In this document: piece by piece, positions 25,641 through 35,319 of the stretch
Position numbering within the stretch: the first letter of the stretch is position 1
Layout: every line of letters begins with the position of its first letter
NCBI GenBank assembly: GCA_937900945.1
Contig: CALCGG010000050.1
Coordinates: 1-52,097 of the forward strand
DNA from: an uncultured Sulfurimonas sp.
GTDB lineage: Bacteria; Campylobacterota; Campylobacteria; Campylobacterales; Sulfurimonadaceae
Length of the DNA: 52,097 nucleotides
Direction: 5' to 3'
Translations under genes and position numbers: made by a program
Notes under the pieces: generated by a model
Database searches by the model: none
What the model was told of the DNA's origin: nothing
Seen by the model: only the letters and a program-made list of their open reading frames with translations

Positions 25641-26914
25641 TGCACTATTTAAATATAAGTTTTTCCCATAAAAATTCCACTCTTGAGATCAGAGAAAAAC
25701 TATCCTACCCTGATGAAAAACATCTTAGCGGATGTTTGACAAAGTTAAATGCGAGCGAAGCAATACGTGAGAGTTTTTTGATCTCTACATGTAACAGAAT
25801 GGAAGTGTTTTGCAATTGTACTGATATCGCAGTAGCAACTGAGCATATATTTAACATGCTCTCCGACCGTGCCGGCATAGCCAAAGAGGAGCTTGAAGGA
25901 AGAGCTGATATTTTTGATGACAGCAGTGCAATACATCATCTTTTCAGTGTTGCTTCTTCCCTTGATTCTATGGTTATTGGCGAAACACAGATTGCCGGGC
26001 AGTTAAAAGAAGCCTTTAGATTTTCATATGATAATGGATTCTCAGGTAAAAAAATTGCACGTGCCATGCGTAGTGCTTTTCAATGTGCAGCAAAGGTGAG
26101 AAATTCTACAGATATCTCTTCGAAGCCTGTCTCTATTGCCAGTGTTGCAGTTTCACAGTTAAAAGCACTTATGGATGATTTAAATGGAAAAAAAGCTTTA
26201 GTTATAGGTATTGGTGAGATGTCGGAAATCAGTGCTAAGCATTTGATCTCAAATGGTGCTGATGTTTACATTATGAACAGAACAAAAGATAAAGCTGTTG
26301 CCTTAGCGAACGAGAGCGGAGCAAAAGTGATCGATTATGCTGAGCTTCCTAATGTCATAAATGAGTTTGAAATTTTATTTACTGCCACATCATCTCCTAA
26401 ACCTATCATTACGGATGAAATTATTAAGCCATGTGATTTTGACAGATATTGGTTTGATATGGCACTTCCAAGAGATATAAGTTATCATAAAGGTAACCGA
26501 ATAAACCTTTATCAAATTGATGATTTAAAGAGTATAGTCAGTAAGAATATGGGCTTAAGGGAAGACAGTGCAAGAGTTGCACATGGTGTAATCGGTAGAG
26601 CTGTTGTTGAATTTTTTGAATGGTTAAGTACTTTGGACGTTGAACCATTGATAAAAGATATATATACAAAAGCTTATTTAACTGCAGACGTTGAAACTAA
26701 AAGAGCAGTCAGCCATGGCTATATCCCAAAAGAGTACGAAGCAGAAGCTAGAAAAATGTGCGAACAAGCATTAAAAAGATTTTTACATGATATGACAGCA
26801 AAAATGAGAAGTGTATCCCAAGAATCAAAGTCTGACATGGTCACTGGCTCTATGCAATTTTTAGTGGAAGAAAAAACTGAAGCAATAAATAAATTTTCTA
26901 AGGGACAAAAGTGA
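25640..26914 (+). CDS. hemA: Glutamyl-tRNA reductase
   Basis: HemA reduces glutamyl-tRNA to glutamate-1-semialdehyde, the first step of C5-pathway haem synthesis. The 424-residue protein has the catalytic STCNRMEVF (Cys50), [13 protein letters not shown] (about 115-127), the NADPH loop [15 protein letters not shown] (about 191-205) and the C-terminal dimer helix. Start and stop overlap the neighbours (TAATG at the 5' end; 4 bp with proS), so ispB-hemA-proS are translationally coupled. hemC of the same pathway is three genes downstream of proS. Confidence 0.95.
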   Translation: MHYLNISFSHKNSTLEIREKLSYPDEKHLSGCLTKLNASEAIRESFLISTCNRMEVFCNCTDIAVATEHIFNMLSDRAGIAKEELEGRADIFDDSSAIHHLFSVASSLDSMVIGETQIAGQLKEAFRFSYDNGFSGKKIARAMRSAFQCAAKVRNSTDISSKPVSIASVAVSQLKALMDDLNGKKALVIGIGEMSEISAKHLISNGADVYIMNRTKDKAVALANESGAKVIDYAELPNVINEFEILFTATSSPKPIITDEIIKPCDFDRYWFDMALPRDISYHKGNRINLYQIDDLKSIVSKNMGLREDSARVAHGVIGRAVVEFFEWLSTLDVEPLIKDIYTKAYLTADVETKRAVSHGYIPKEYEAEARKMCEQALKRFLHDMTAKMRSVSQESKSDMVTGSMQFLVEEKTEAINKFSKGQK

Positions 26915-28215
26915 GAAGATCAAGAGCATTTATACCAACAACAAAAGAAGCACCTTCAGAGGCAACTCTGCCTAGTCATCAGTTTTTAATAAGAGCCGGC
27001 TTCATAAATCAACAAGGAGCTGGGTTATACAACTTTATGCCGCTTGGAAAAATTGTGTTAGAAAAGATCAGAGCAATTGTAAAAGAGGAGCTCGACAGAG
27101 CTGGTTGCAGTGAAGTGCAACTGAGCTTTGTGACACCTATTGGTTTGTGGGATAGAAGTGGACGTTCCGATACAATGGGAAAAGAGATGCTTCGCATTTC
27201 TGACAGACATCAGAATGAGTTTGTTTTAAGCCCTACAAATGAAGAGGCTATTGTTGAACTGGTAAAAAACAGAGTGACAAGTTATAAAGATTTACCTCTT
27301 AATCTGTACCAAATAAACACGAAATTCCGTGATGAAGCAAGACCAAGATATGGACTTTTGCGCGGTCGTGAGTTTCTTATGAAAGATGGTTACTCTTTTC
27401 ATGCATCTACTGAAGATATGATTAGAGAATTTAATCTCATGGAAGAGACATACAAAAAGATTTTCACTAGACTTGGGCTTGATTTTAGAGTGGTTGCAGC
27501 TGATAGCGGGGCAATAGGCGGTACAGGAAGTAAAGAGTTCCACGTTTTAGCAGACAGCGGTGAAGATACTATAGTCATATGTGATGCTTGTGATTATGGG
27601 GCAAATATTGAGACTATATTTGAGAGTGAAGAAGAGATTGATGCTTTAAATGAAATGAGTTATGAAGAGTTGCAAATAAAGAGTATTGATGAAAAATGTT
27701 CTTGCGGTGGAAATCTCAGTTTTAAAAAAGGGATTGAAGTTGGTCATATTTTCCAGCTTGGAGACAAATACTCTAGTGCTCTTGAAGCAAATTTCAATGA
27801 TGAAAATGGCAAGCCAAGACCTTTTGAAATGGCAACATTCGGCATAGGCGTAAGTAGACTTGTAGCTTCTGTTATTGAGCAAAACCATGATGAAAATGGA
27901 TGTATCTGGACAAAAGCAACGGCACCCTATATGGTGAATATTATGATTTCAAATATTAAGGATGAAGCTCAGACAGCTTTAGGTGAAGAGCTGTATGAAA
28001 AACTTCAGACCAGCCATGTAGAAGTTATGCTGGATGACAGAAAAGACAGATTTGGCTTTAAAATGAAAGATGCTGAACTGATTGGTTTTCCTTATACTAT
28101 CATTATTGGAAAAGAGTTGGAAAATGGCTTAGTCCAAATATTTGAGCGAAAAACAAAAGAAAATATTTCTGTAAAGACAGAAGATATCTATTCAAAAATA
28201 ATGGAGTTGATATAA
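26911..28215 (+). CDS. proS: Prolyl-tRNA synthetase lacking the INS editing domain
   Basis: ProRS charges tRNA-Pro. The class II core is complete: motif 2 [17 protein letters not shown] (about 139-155), TGSKEFHVL, motif 3 [12 protein letters not shown] (about 309-320) and the C-terminal anticodon-binding domain (about 340-434). The length is 434 residues, against about 570 for the usual bacterial form. The missing part is the INS (YbaK-like) editing domain: the text runs from [11 protein letters not shown] (224-234) to [19 protein letters not shown] with only about 30 residues between. Frame and flanks are intact, so this is a clean domain loss, not a broken gene. The GTG at 26911 is the start. 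Confidence 0.92.
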   Translation: MRRSRAFIPTTKEAPSEATLPSHQFLIRAGFINQQGAGLYNFMPLGKIVLEKIRAIVKEELDRAGCSEVQLSFVTPIGLWDRSGRSDTMGKEMLRISDRHQNEFVLSPTNEEAIVELVKNRVTSYKDLPLNLYQINTKFRDEARPRYGLLRGREFLMKDGYSFHASTEDMIREFNLMEETYKKIFTRLGLDFRVVAADSGAIGGTGSKEFHVLADSGEDTIVICDACDYGANIETIFESEEEIDALNEMSYEELQIKSIDEKCSCGGNLSFKKGIEVGHIFQLGDKYSSALEANFNDENGKPRPFEMATFGIGVSRLVASVIEQNHDENGCIWTKATAPYMVNIMISNIKDEAQTALGEELYEKLQTSHVEVMLDDRKDRFGFKMKDAELIGFPYTIIIGKELENGLVQIFERKTKENISVKTEDIYSKIMELI

Positions 28216-28216
28216 A

Positions 28217-28657
28217 ATGATATATTTTATAGTGTACCTTTTTTTAGAGGTATTGCTTTCTGTAAATATTTCATCTTATATCGGTGGTTTAAATACATTT
28301 TTTGAAATAATTTTAACCGCTTTTATCGGAATATCAATTTTAGTTAATTTTAGAAAAACATTAGTAGAAAATCTCACAGCAGTTTCTTACAGCTGCATAG
28401 ATTTAAAGCAATTTCAAACCCTTAATTTATTTACGTTATTAGGTGCCATATTTTTAATTATACCTGGTTTTTTAACTGATATACTTGGTATTTTGATGCA
28501 GTTTAGTGTTTTTACAACTATGCTTGTTAACCGTTATAATGTAAAATCAGGTAACTGTAAAACAGATTTTTCACAAAACAATACACAAAATCATACACAA
28601 AAGGATTCAGATGTTATCGACGTCGAAATTATTACTGAGCATACTTCTATTAAGTAA
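28217..28657 (+). CDS. FxsA family membrane protein
   Basis: The 146-residue protein has hydrophobic segments at about 2-18, 26-45 and 72-100 and the family signature IPGFLTDILGILMQF (about 82-96). FxsA proteins are inner-membrane proteins of unclear role; E. coli FxsA overexpression relieves phage T7 exclusion by F. The last 40 residues are polar and rich in Asn, Gln and Thr. The ATG comes right after proS. The final 47 bp overlap the Dsb-like gene in another frame. Confidence 0.82.
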   Translation: MIYFIVYLFLEVLLSVNISSYIGGLNTFFEIILTAFIGISILVNFRKTLVENLTAVSYSCIDLKQFQTLNLFTLLGAIFLIIPGFLTDILGILMQFSVFTTMLVNRYNVKSGNCKTDFSQNNTQNHTQKDSDVIDVEIITEHTSIK

Positions 28658-29441
28658 TTTACTATATGCAAAAACTGCAACTGAAGCAGTTGAAGATTTT
28701 TTAGAAAATAGTATTTCTCAAAATCCGAATATAGATAAATTAGATGTAAATGTAGTGGATACAATAAAAGTTGAACAACTTAAAGGCTGGGATGCTTATG
28801 TTGTAATCATCAATGCAACATTAAAAAAAGATAAGAAAAAAGTCAGTCAAAAAATGATTTGGTTTTCAGATGGCAAGATTATAACAAAAGAGCTGACTCT
28901 TATGGAGGGAGGAGAAAGCTTGGCTGATTTGGTCAAACCTTCATTTAAAGAGGAATATTACAGAGATGAGAATTTAGTATACGGAAATAAAAATGCTAAA
29001 CATAAGGTGGCAATATTTTCAGATCCACTTTGCCCATTTTGCAGAACTTTTGTTCCGGAATCTATAGAATATATGAAAAAAGAACCAAATAAATTTGCAA
29101 TCTATTATTTTAATTTTCCATTGCCTGCCATCCATCCGGCATCCGTAGAACTTGTCAAAGCTGAGATAGCAGCTGAATTGCAAGGACATAAGGATGTATT
29201 GTTAAAACTCTATAAGGTTGAAATAGATCCAAGGGAAAAGGATATAAATAAAATATTGGCAGCTTTTAACAAAGCTACCGGATTGAGCATAACCCCTGCA
29301 GATGTTGAATCCAAAAAGGTTATCGATAGATTTAATGAAGATTTGAAGATAGCTGATAATGTTATGGTTCAAGGTACTCCAACTATGTTCTTTGATGGAA
29401 AAATTGATAGAGCAAAGAATACATATAAAAAGGTGAAATAA
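28611..29441 (+). CDS. Periplasmic DsbC/DsbA-like thioredoxin-fold protein
   Basis: A signal peptide (about 1-20, cleavage after LLYA) leads a 276-residue protein. It has an N-terminal cystatin-like region (about 25-110) resembling DsbC dimerisation domains, then a thioredoxin fold with SDPLCPFCRTF (CPFC 141-144) and a cis-Pro GTPTMFFDG near the C terminus. It is probably a disulfide isomerase or oxidase; C-x-P-F-C variants with Pro-Phe between cysteines are usual in Dsb proteins. AAAGGA lies upstream of the ATG inside the fxsA-like gene. I do not recall a gene here in C. jejuni or H. pylori, so it may be specific to this branch. Confidence 0.85.
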   Translation: MLSTSKLLLSILLLSNLLYAKTATEAVEDFLENSISQNPNIDKLDVNVVDTIKVEQLKGWDAYVVIINATLKKDKKKVSQKMIWFSDGKIITKELTLMEGGESLADLVKPSFKEEYYRDENLVYGNKNAKHKVAIFSDPLCPFCRTFVPESIEYMKKEPNKFAIYYFNFPLPAIHPASVELVKAEIAAELQGHKDVLLKLYKVEIDPREKDINKILAAFNKATGLSITPADVESKKVIDRFNEDLKIADNVMVQGTPTMFFDGKIDRAKNTYKKVK

Positions 29442-29446
29442 TAAAT

Positions 29447-30388
29447 ATGAAAAAATTAACAATAGCAACAAGAGGCTCACAACTGGCACTTTGGCAGTCA
29501 AATCATATAAAAGCAGTTTTAGAAGAACAAAATCCAGGCATGGAAGTTGAGTTAAATATTATAGTGACCACGGGTGATAAGATTATAGACAGACCCCTTG
29601 CAGCAATCGGCGGTAAGGGATTATTCTTAAAAGAGTTGGAAGAAGCGATGCTAAGAGGTGAAGCTCAAATAGCGGTTCACTCTCTAAAAGATGTTCCTAC
29701 GGTTATGCCTCATGGTCTTCTTCTTGCGGCTATTACCGAGAGAGAAGATGCAAGAGACGCACTTTTATCTCAAAAATATCCTGATATCAGCTCGTTGCCA
29801 AAAGGTGCAGTTGTCGGTACATCTTCACTTCGCCGCCGCATGCAAATAGAAAAACTTCGTCCTGATATTGTTATCAAGGACTTAAGAGGAAATGTTGATA
29901 CAAGAATCAGAAAACTCAAAGAGGGTCAGTTTGATGCGATTATTTTAGCTGCCGCAGGTATTAACCGCCTTGGACTTCTAGATGAAGTTGAACATGTATA
30001 TCAAATTCCACTCGAAGAGATGATTCCGTCTATGGGGCAGGGTGCTTTAGGAATAGAGGCCGTGAATGATCCGGAAGTTTTAGCTATTGTTGCAAAACTT
30101 GAAGACGAATGCAGCAGGATTGAAACAACGATAGAAAGAGATTTTGTTGACATGTTAAATGGCGGCTGTCATGTTCCCATCGGTGTTAACGCTGCAGTAT
30201 TAGAAAATAACGACGTAGTTGTAAAAGCAGTATTGGGCTTACCTGATGGCACGGAGATGATAAGTGACACAAAAATAGTTTCAAAAAGCATTTATAAAAC
30301 TGTTGGAAGAGAGATTGCTCAAGAGTTTATAGATAAAGGTGCTAAAGAGCTTCTTTTAAGAGCGGAAAATATGATGGTGGGTCATTAA
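29447..30388 (+). CDS. hemC: Porphobilinogen deaminase (hydroxymethylbilane synthase)
   Basis: HemC polymerises four porphobilinogen units to hydroxymethylbilane. The 313-residue protein has ATRGSQLALWQS (about 7-18), HSLKDVPTVMP (about 80-90), SSLRRRMQI and RGNVDTRIRKL for substrate binding, the GQGALGIE segment, and the cofactor Cys in LNGGCHVPIG (about 240). Its stop overlaps the ubiD start (TAATG). Confidence 0.96.
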   Translation: MKKLTIATRGSQLALWQSNHIKAVLEEQNPGMEVELNIIVTTGDKIIDRPLAAIGGKGLFLKELEEAMLRGEAQIAVHSLKDVPTVMPHGLLLAAITEREDARDALLSQKYPDISSLPKGAVVGTSSLRRRMQIEKLRPDIVIKDLRGNVDTRIRKLKEGQFDAIILAAAGINRLGLLDEVEHVYQIPLEEMIPSMGQGALGIEAVNDPEVLAIVAKLEDECSRIETTIERDFVDMLNGGCHVPIGVNAAVLENNDVVVKAVLGLPDGTEMISDTKIVSKSIYKTVGREIAQEFIDKGAKELLLRAENMMVGH

Positions 30389-32202
30389 TGCAAAAAACCA
30401 TCAATCTTCTTAAATCTGAGAGTGAACTTAAAATTATTGAAGATGAACTTGATATTTATCTGGAAATCCCGCATTTAGCTTATGCAGAGGTTAAGAAAAA
30501 ATATGGGGGCAAAGCGCTTTTATTTACCAATGTCGTAGATAAAAGAAATGATAAAAAATTTGAAGAACCGGTTTTGATGAATGTTTTTGGCTCATATAGA
30601 AGATGTGAACTTCTTTTTGGACGAACCATCGAATCTGTTGCGGATGAGATAACTAAACTGTTGCACATGAAGCCTCCGGTTGGATTTTTAAATAAGATTT
30701 CAATGGCAGGGGAACTTTTTGCACTCAAAAATATTTTTCCAAAAAAACTCAAAACTGAGGGTGCCTGTCAAGAGATAAAGTATTTGAATGAGAAAATAAA
30801 TCTTTATGACCTACCGGTTTTAACTACATGGGAACAAGACGGCGGTCCGTTTATTACTATGGGGCAAGTTTACACGCAAAGCTTAGACGGCGAGATGGTA
30901 AACCTCGGCATGTACAGACTTCAGGTATACGATAAAGACCACTTAGGCATGCATTGGCAGATACATAAAGACTCGTCACACTTTTTTGACCAGTATCAAA
31001 GCAGTGGCAAAAAAATGCCTGTAAGTATTGCAATCGGCGGGAATCCTCTTTATACATGGTGCGCGACAGCTCCGCTCCCTTATGGTGTCAATGAGCTTTT
31101 AATGTATGGGCTTATTACAAAAACACCTGCAAGATTGGTAAAATCTTTGACAAATCCTCTTTATATTCCAGAAGATGTGGATTATGTTATTGAGGGTTGG
31201 GTTGATACAAGTGAACTTAAAATCGAAGGTCCATTTGGTGATCATACAGGCTATTACACATTAGAAGAGCCATATCCTGTGATGCAGGTAAGTGCAATCA
31301 CAATGAAAAAAGAAAGAACATTCTTGGCAACTGTGGTTGGAAAACCGCCACTTGAAGATAAGTACATGGGCTGGGCAACCGGAAAGATATTTTTTCCACT
31401 TTTAAAAACAACAGTTCCAGATTTGCTTGATTATCATATGCCGGAAAATGCAGGTTTTCATAATCTCATCCTTGCTAAAATGCAACCTCATTATAAAGGG
31501 CATGCAAAACAGTTTATGCACGCTTTTTGGGGTGCAGGACAGATGAGTTTTGTAAAGCATGCAATCTTTGTTGATGAGAATGCGCCTAAGCTTGAAAACT
31601 ATGAAAATTTTGCAACTTATGTTTTAGATAGATTTACGCCTAAAAGCATGTTTATATCAGAGGGTATTTTGGATGCACTAGATCACTCTTCGCCTGAAAC
31701 ACTTGTAGGCGGCAAGCTTGGTATTGATGCCACTGCTGCACATAAAATAGAGGGACCTAAACTTTTAGGCGATGAAGAATTATTCAAGAAAGTGAAAAAG
31801 CTGATTCCTGATGCAGTAAATCTGCACCAGTTTATGACAAGAACAAAAAATCCGATAACTGTTATATCAGTGAATAAAACAAAAAATGCCCGCGAGTATT
31901 TTGATGCCTTAGCAAAATTAAAAGACAACCTGAGAATCGTTGTTTTTGTAGATGATGATAAAAATGATGTGTTGAACTCCTATATGCTTGTCTGGAGAGT
32001 TACAAACAACATGGATGCACAAAGAGATGTTTTTGTATCGGAACTTATGGTAGGCGTTGATGGGACAAACAAAAATGAGTTAGACGGGTTTGAGCGTGAA
32101 TGGCCGGATGACGTTGACTGCACTCTCAGTGTTGTTGAGTCGTTAAAAGAAAGAGGCATTTGGGACTTGGACGAAAAGATTTATAAAGATTTACAACTGT
32201 AA
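30388..32202 (+). CDS. ubiD: UbiD-family decarboxylase (probably menaquinone pathway)
   Basis: UbiD enzymes use prenylated FMN to decarboxylate aromatic acids. The 604-residue protein has the family Arg-Glu-Asp-region segments: [40 protein letters not shown] and [11 protein letters not shown]. Campylobacterota usually make menaquinone by the futalosine route, where a UbiD homologue (MqnL) acts, so this gene may serve that step rather than ubiquinone. That role is inference. It overlaps hemC at the start and argH's first possible ATG at the stop. Confidence 0.9.
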   Translation: MQKTINLLKSESELKIIEDELDIYLEIPHLAYAEVKKKYGGKALLFTNVVDKRNDKKFEEPVLMNVFGSYRRCELLFGRTIESVADEITKLLHMKPPVGFLNKISMAGELFALKNIFPKKLKTEGACQEIKYLNEKINLYDLPVLTTWEQDGGPFITMGQVYTQSLDGEMVNLGMYRLQVYDKDHLGMHWQIHKDSSHFFDQYQSSGKKMPVSIAIGGNPLYTWCATAPLPYGVNELLMYGLITKTPARLVKSLTNPLYIPEDVDYVIEGWVDTSELKIEGPFGDHTGYYTLEEPYPVMQVSAITMKKERTFLATVVGKPPLEDKYMGWATGKIFFPLLKTTVPDLLDYHMPENAGFHNLILAKMQPHYKGHAKQFMHAFWGAGQMSFVKHAIFVDENAPKLENYENFATYVLDRFTPKSMFISEGILDALDHSSPETLVGGKLGIDATAAHKIEGPKLLGDEELFKKVKKLIPDAVNLHQFMTRTKNPITVISVNKTKNAREYFDALAKLKDNLRIVVFVDDDKNDVLNSYMLVWRVTNNMDAQRDVFVSELMVGVDGTNKNELDGFEREWPDDVDCTLSVVESLKERGIWDLDEKIYKDLQL

Positions 32203-32216
32203 TGAATGGAGATAAA

Positions 32217-33599
32217 ATGGAAAAAATGTGGTCAGGTCGCTTTTCGGCAAGCGGAACTAAACTTTTAGATCAGTTCAATGCATCCATAATGTTTGATAGA
32301 AAACTTTATCGTGAAGATATTGAAGGCTCAATAGCGCATGCTACTATGCTTGCAAAACAAAATATATTGACAAATGAAGAACTTACTCAAATTATTGATG
32401 GCATGCATCAGGTAAAAACAGAGATAGAATCGGGCGAATTTGAGTGGAAAATCTCTGATGAAGATTTGCATATGGCAATTGAGAAAAGATTAACTGCACT
32501 TATCGGTGATGCAGGCAAAAAACTTCATACTGCAAGAAGCAGAAACGATCAGGTAGCAGTTGATTTCCGCCGTTATGTTTTGCGTAAAAATCTTGAAATA
32601 GTTGAAGCTATAAAACTTTTAATGCAAGAAGTCTTGGTTGTTGCAGATAAACATACAGAGACTATTTTACCTGGCATGACGCATCTTCAGCATGCTCAGC
32701 CGATAAATTTTGCTTTTCATTTGGCTGCTTACATGTCTATGTTTAAAAGAGATATAGAAAGATTTGAAAATTCACATAAGAGAAACAATGTCTCTCCTCT
32801 TGGCTGTGCCGCACTTGCAGGAACTCCTCATAATATCGACAGAGAAAAAACTGCAGAACTTTTAGGCTTTGAGAGTGTCAGTGTCAACTGTTTAGACACT
32901 GTGAGCGACAGAGATTTTGCCCTAGAGATTTTGTTTAACATCTCAACTATGATGATGCATATCTCAAGACTGAGTGAAGAGCTTGTCATGTGGTCAAGTT
33001 ACGAGTTTGGCTTTGTTGAGCTCAGCGATGAGTATTCGACAGGTTCATCCATCATGCCGCAAAAGAAAAATCCTGATGTTCCTGAACTTCTTCGCGGTAA
33101 AACAGGCAGAGTTTATGGCGCGCTCATGGGACTTTTAACTGTTATGAAAGGTCTTCCATTAGCTTACAATAAAGATACTCAAGAAGATAAGGAAGGTGTT
33201 TTTGATGCGGTTGAAACGGCTGAAATCTCTTTAGAGATATTAAAAGAAGCAATTAAGACTATGCAGGTAAAAGCACATAACATGAAAAATGCTTCTAAAG
33301 TCGGACATTTAAGTGCAACGGATTTAGCTGATTATTTGGTGCAAAAATGTAATATTCCTTTTAGAGAAGCGCATTTTATTACAGGTAAGGCTGTAGCAAA
33401 AAGTGAAGAGCTGAAGATTGATTTAAGCGATATCCAACTGAAATACCTTCAAGAAATTGACTCAAGAATTAATGAAGATGTCTTAAAGTTTTTATCTATC
33501 GACAACTCAATGAATGCAAGAACTTCTGCCGGCGGAACTGCAACCGTAAGAACAAAAGAGCAGTTAGAATATTTTAAAAATTATTTAAAGGATAAATAA
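32217..33599 (+). CDS. argH: Argininosuccinate lyase
   Basis: ArgH splits argininosuccinate into arginine and fumarate, the last step of arginine synthesis. From ATG 32217 it has 460 residues, with KMWSGRF at the N terminus, [15 protein letters not shown] (about 104-118), [10 protein letters not shown] with the catalytic His region, and the fumarase-superfamily signature [12 protein letters not shown] (about 276-287). An ATG at 32202 is in frame, but GGAG (32208-32211) sits 5 nt before 32217, which decides the start. Confidence 0.96.
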   Translation: MEKMWSGRFSASGTKLLDQFNASIMFDRKLYREDIEGSIAHATMLAKQNILTNEELTQIIDGMHQVKTEIESGEFEWKISDEDLHMAIEKRLTALIGDAGKKLHTARSRNDQVAVDFRRYVLRKNLEIVEAIKLLMQEVLVVADKHTETILPGMTHLQHAQPINFAFHLAAYMSMFKRDIERFENSHKRNNVSPLGCAALAGTPHNIDREKTAELLGFESVSVNCLDTVSDRDFALEILFNISTMMMHISRLSEELVMWSSYEFGFVELSDEYSTGSSIMPQKKNPDVPELLRGKTGRVYGALMGLLTVMKGLPLAYNKDTQEDKEGVFDAVETAEISLEILKEAIKTMQVKAHNMKNASKVGHLSATDLADYLVQKCNIPFREAHFITGKAVAKSEELKIDLSDIQLKYLQEIDSRINEDVLKFLSIDNSMNARTSAGGTATVRTKEQLEYFKNYLKDK

Positions 33600-33600
33600 T

Positions 33601-34065
33601 ATGAAAGTTAGTATATCTCATAAAGAAGATATGAAATTTGAAGCTAAAACAGAAAAAGGCAGTTTTATAATCGATTGTCCTGTAATCTCTCCGATTGAGT
33701 ACTTTTTGGCTGGACTTATCACATGTACTGCATCTGATATGATTGTGATTCCTAAGAACTCTAACAAAGAGGTAACGGATTTAGTGGTCGATGGCGAAGT
33801 TGTCAGAAACGAGGATTATCCAAGAAAGTTTAATACACTTCATTTAGATTATAATTTTAATTCTGATGCAGATGATACAACTGCTGCAAGATGGGTAATG
33901 GCTTCACTGGAGACGTACTGTTCAACTGTAAACACTGTTCGTGACACTACAGCTATTTCATACTCGATTACACACAATGGCAAAAAAATTCTTGAAAATG
34001 AAAAGATGATTTCAGGTGGCGGTATGAAAATTGATTTGGGCGAAATAGAAAGCTGCCCATCGTAA
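33601..34065 (+). CDS. OsmC/Ohr family protein
   Basis: The 154-residue protein shows the two redox cysteines of OsmC-type peroxidases: LITCTASDM (Cys41) and LETYCSTVNTV (about Cys103), with the domain order strand-rich N terminus, central helix, C-terminal strands. Such proteins reduce organic hydroperoxides, with lipoyl-type partners in Ohr. The motif around the first Cys lacks the usual Glu-Ala context of Ohr, so YhfA-like or other subfamilies are possible. It begins 1 bp after the argH stop and ends the long operon. Confidence 0.8.
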   Translation: MKVSISHKEDMKFEAKTEKGSFIIDCPVISPIEYFLAGLITCTASDMIVIPKNSNKEVTDLVVDGEVVRNEDYPRKFNTLHLDYNFNSDADDTTAARWVMASLETYCSTVNTVRDTTAISYSITHNGKKILENEKMISGGGMKIDLGEIESCPS

Positions 34066-34102
34066 ATTTAAAGAGATTCAGTGCTTATTACTGCATGAGT
34101 TA

Positions 34103-34141
34103 AAGATGAAAAACTAGTTATTTAAACCAGTTTTTCATCTT
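34103..34141. terminator. Hairpin ending the hemA-argH-osmC operon, reaching into dnaJ
   Basis: AAGATGAAAAACT (34103-34115) and AGTTTTTCATCTT (34129-34141) form a perfect 13-bp stem between convergent genes. The right arm encodes the last residues of dnaJ. There is no strong U-tract on the plus strand. Confidence 0.55.
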
Positions 34142-35257
34142 ATCGATTGCAGAGTCTAAAACACCTTCATGAGGTTTTGATTCTATCCCAAAAGATTCTT
34201 GAAGTTCTTTTATAAGTTCTTTTTGTTTGTCATTTAACTTTTTAGGATATGTTAAATTTACCTGTGCAACAAAGTCACCTTTTCCATGACCATGAACATC
34301 TTCTACCCCTTCACCCCTGAACGTAAAGTGCTGTTTGTCTTTTGTTCCGACGTCAAGCTTAAGTTCTAGCTCTCCAGTTAATGATGGGATGTTAATGGTC
34401 TCACCGGTAATAGCTTGCGTGAAAAATACAGGTATTTCAATGTAAACATCATTTCCGTTTCTTATGAAGTGTTTGTCCTGTTTTACATTAAAAGTTACAT
34501 ATAAGTCACCGCGAGTACCACGTTTTCCAATGTTGCCTTTGCCGGAAACTCTTAGTCTGTTATCAGAGTCTATACCTGCAGGAACTTTGATGGTAACTTT
34601 TTCTTTAAGCTCTTTGTATCCATTTCCACGACAAGTCCCACATGGCTCAGCTGCTGAGCTTCCCGTGCCTTGACATAATGGACAAGTTTGTGAGAAAGTC
34701 ATAAAGCCTTGTTTCATATAAACTTGCCCTTGCCCTTTACACTGTTTACATGTAGAGAGCTTGCCGTCTTTAGCTCCTGTACCCTTACAGTCAGTACAAG
34801 AATTTTTATACGAAAACTCTATCTCTTTTTCGCATCCAAATACAGCTTCATTAAAACTAATACTCATGTCAACATTCATATCCAGAGGATACTTTTCCAT
34901 GTCCGCCGGATTTTGTCTTCTACGAGAACCGCCTCCGCCAAAGCCACTAAACATATCTTCGAACATAGACCCTAAATCATCAAAACCGCCTGATGAACGG
35001 CGAGAACCGCCACTTCTTCCTTGAAGACCTTCTTTGCCGTATCTGTCGTATATGCTTCTTTGTTGTTCATCACTTAAGCACTGATATGCTTCATTACATA
35101 ATTTAAATTTATGTTCTGCATCAGCATCACCGGCATTTTTATCTGGATGATATTTTTTTGCCATATCTCGGTATGCTTTTTTTATGCTTGCTTTATCTGC
35201 AGTTTTAGACACTTCTAATATTTCATAGTAACTTAAATTTTCCATTTCTTCTCGCAT
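34118..35257 (-). CDS. dnaJ: Chaperone DnaJ
   Basis: DnaJ delivers clients to DnaK and stimulates its ATPase. The 379-residue protein has the J domain with KKYHPDKN (HPD), a Gly/Phe-rich linker with GGFDDLGSMFEDMFSGFGGGG, four CXXCXGXG zinc repeats (CTDCKGTG, CKQCKGQG, CPLCQGTG, CGTCRGNG) and the C-terminal substrate domains. The first ATG (35257) has no ribosome site; a second at 35243-35245 follows GAGAAGAA and may be the true start, giving MENLSYYEIL. A minus-strand TATAAT at 35277-35282 fits either. No dnaK or grpE is adjacent. Confidence 0.95.
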   Translation of the reverse strand: MREEMENLSYYEILEVSKTADKASIKKAYRDMAKKYHPDKNAGDADAEHKFKLCNEAYQCLSDEQQRSIYDRYGKEGLQGRSGGSRRSSGGFDDLGSMFEDMFSGFGGGGSRRRQNPADMEKYPLDMNVDMSISFNEAVFGCEKEIEFSYKNSCTDCKGTGAKDGKLSTCKQCKGQGQVYMKQGFMTFSQTCPLCQGTGSSAAEPCGTCRGNGYKELKEKVTIKVPAGIDSDNRLRVSGKGNIGKRGTRGDLYVTFNVKQDKHFIRNGNDVYIEIPVFFTQAITGETINIPSLTGELELKLDVGTKDKQHFTFRGEGVEDVHGHGKGDFVAQVNLTYPKKLNDKQKELIKELQESFGIESKPHEGVLDSAIDKMKNWFK

Positions 35258-35276
35258 AAATATAATAATTTTTGGA

Positions 35277-35282
35277 ATTATA
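35277..35282 (-). promoter_or_regulatory. -10 box for dnaJ
   Basis: Minus-strand TATAAT 20 bp upstream of the first dnaJ ATG. A start near 35270 leaves only about 13 nt to that ATG and 25 nt to the second. Confidence 0.5.
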
Positions 35283-35306
35283 CCGTTTTTATGGTTTAAA
35301 ATTAAG

Positions 35307-35312
35307 TATAAT
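35307..35312 (+). promoter_or_regulatory. -10 box for mltA
   Basis: TATAAT ends 7 bp before the mltA ATG at 35320, so the transcript would begin at or next to the start codon. Confidence 0.45.
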
Positions 35313-35319
35313 AACCTAC

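Noticed and set aside
35272-35319. Upstream TTG start for mltA
   Set aside because: It would bury the lipoprotein signal peptide 16 residues inside the protein and lies upstream of the -10 box.
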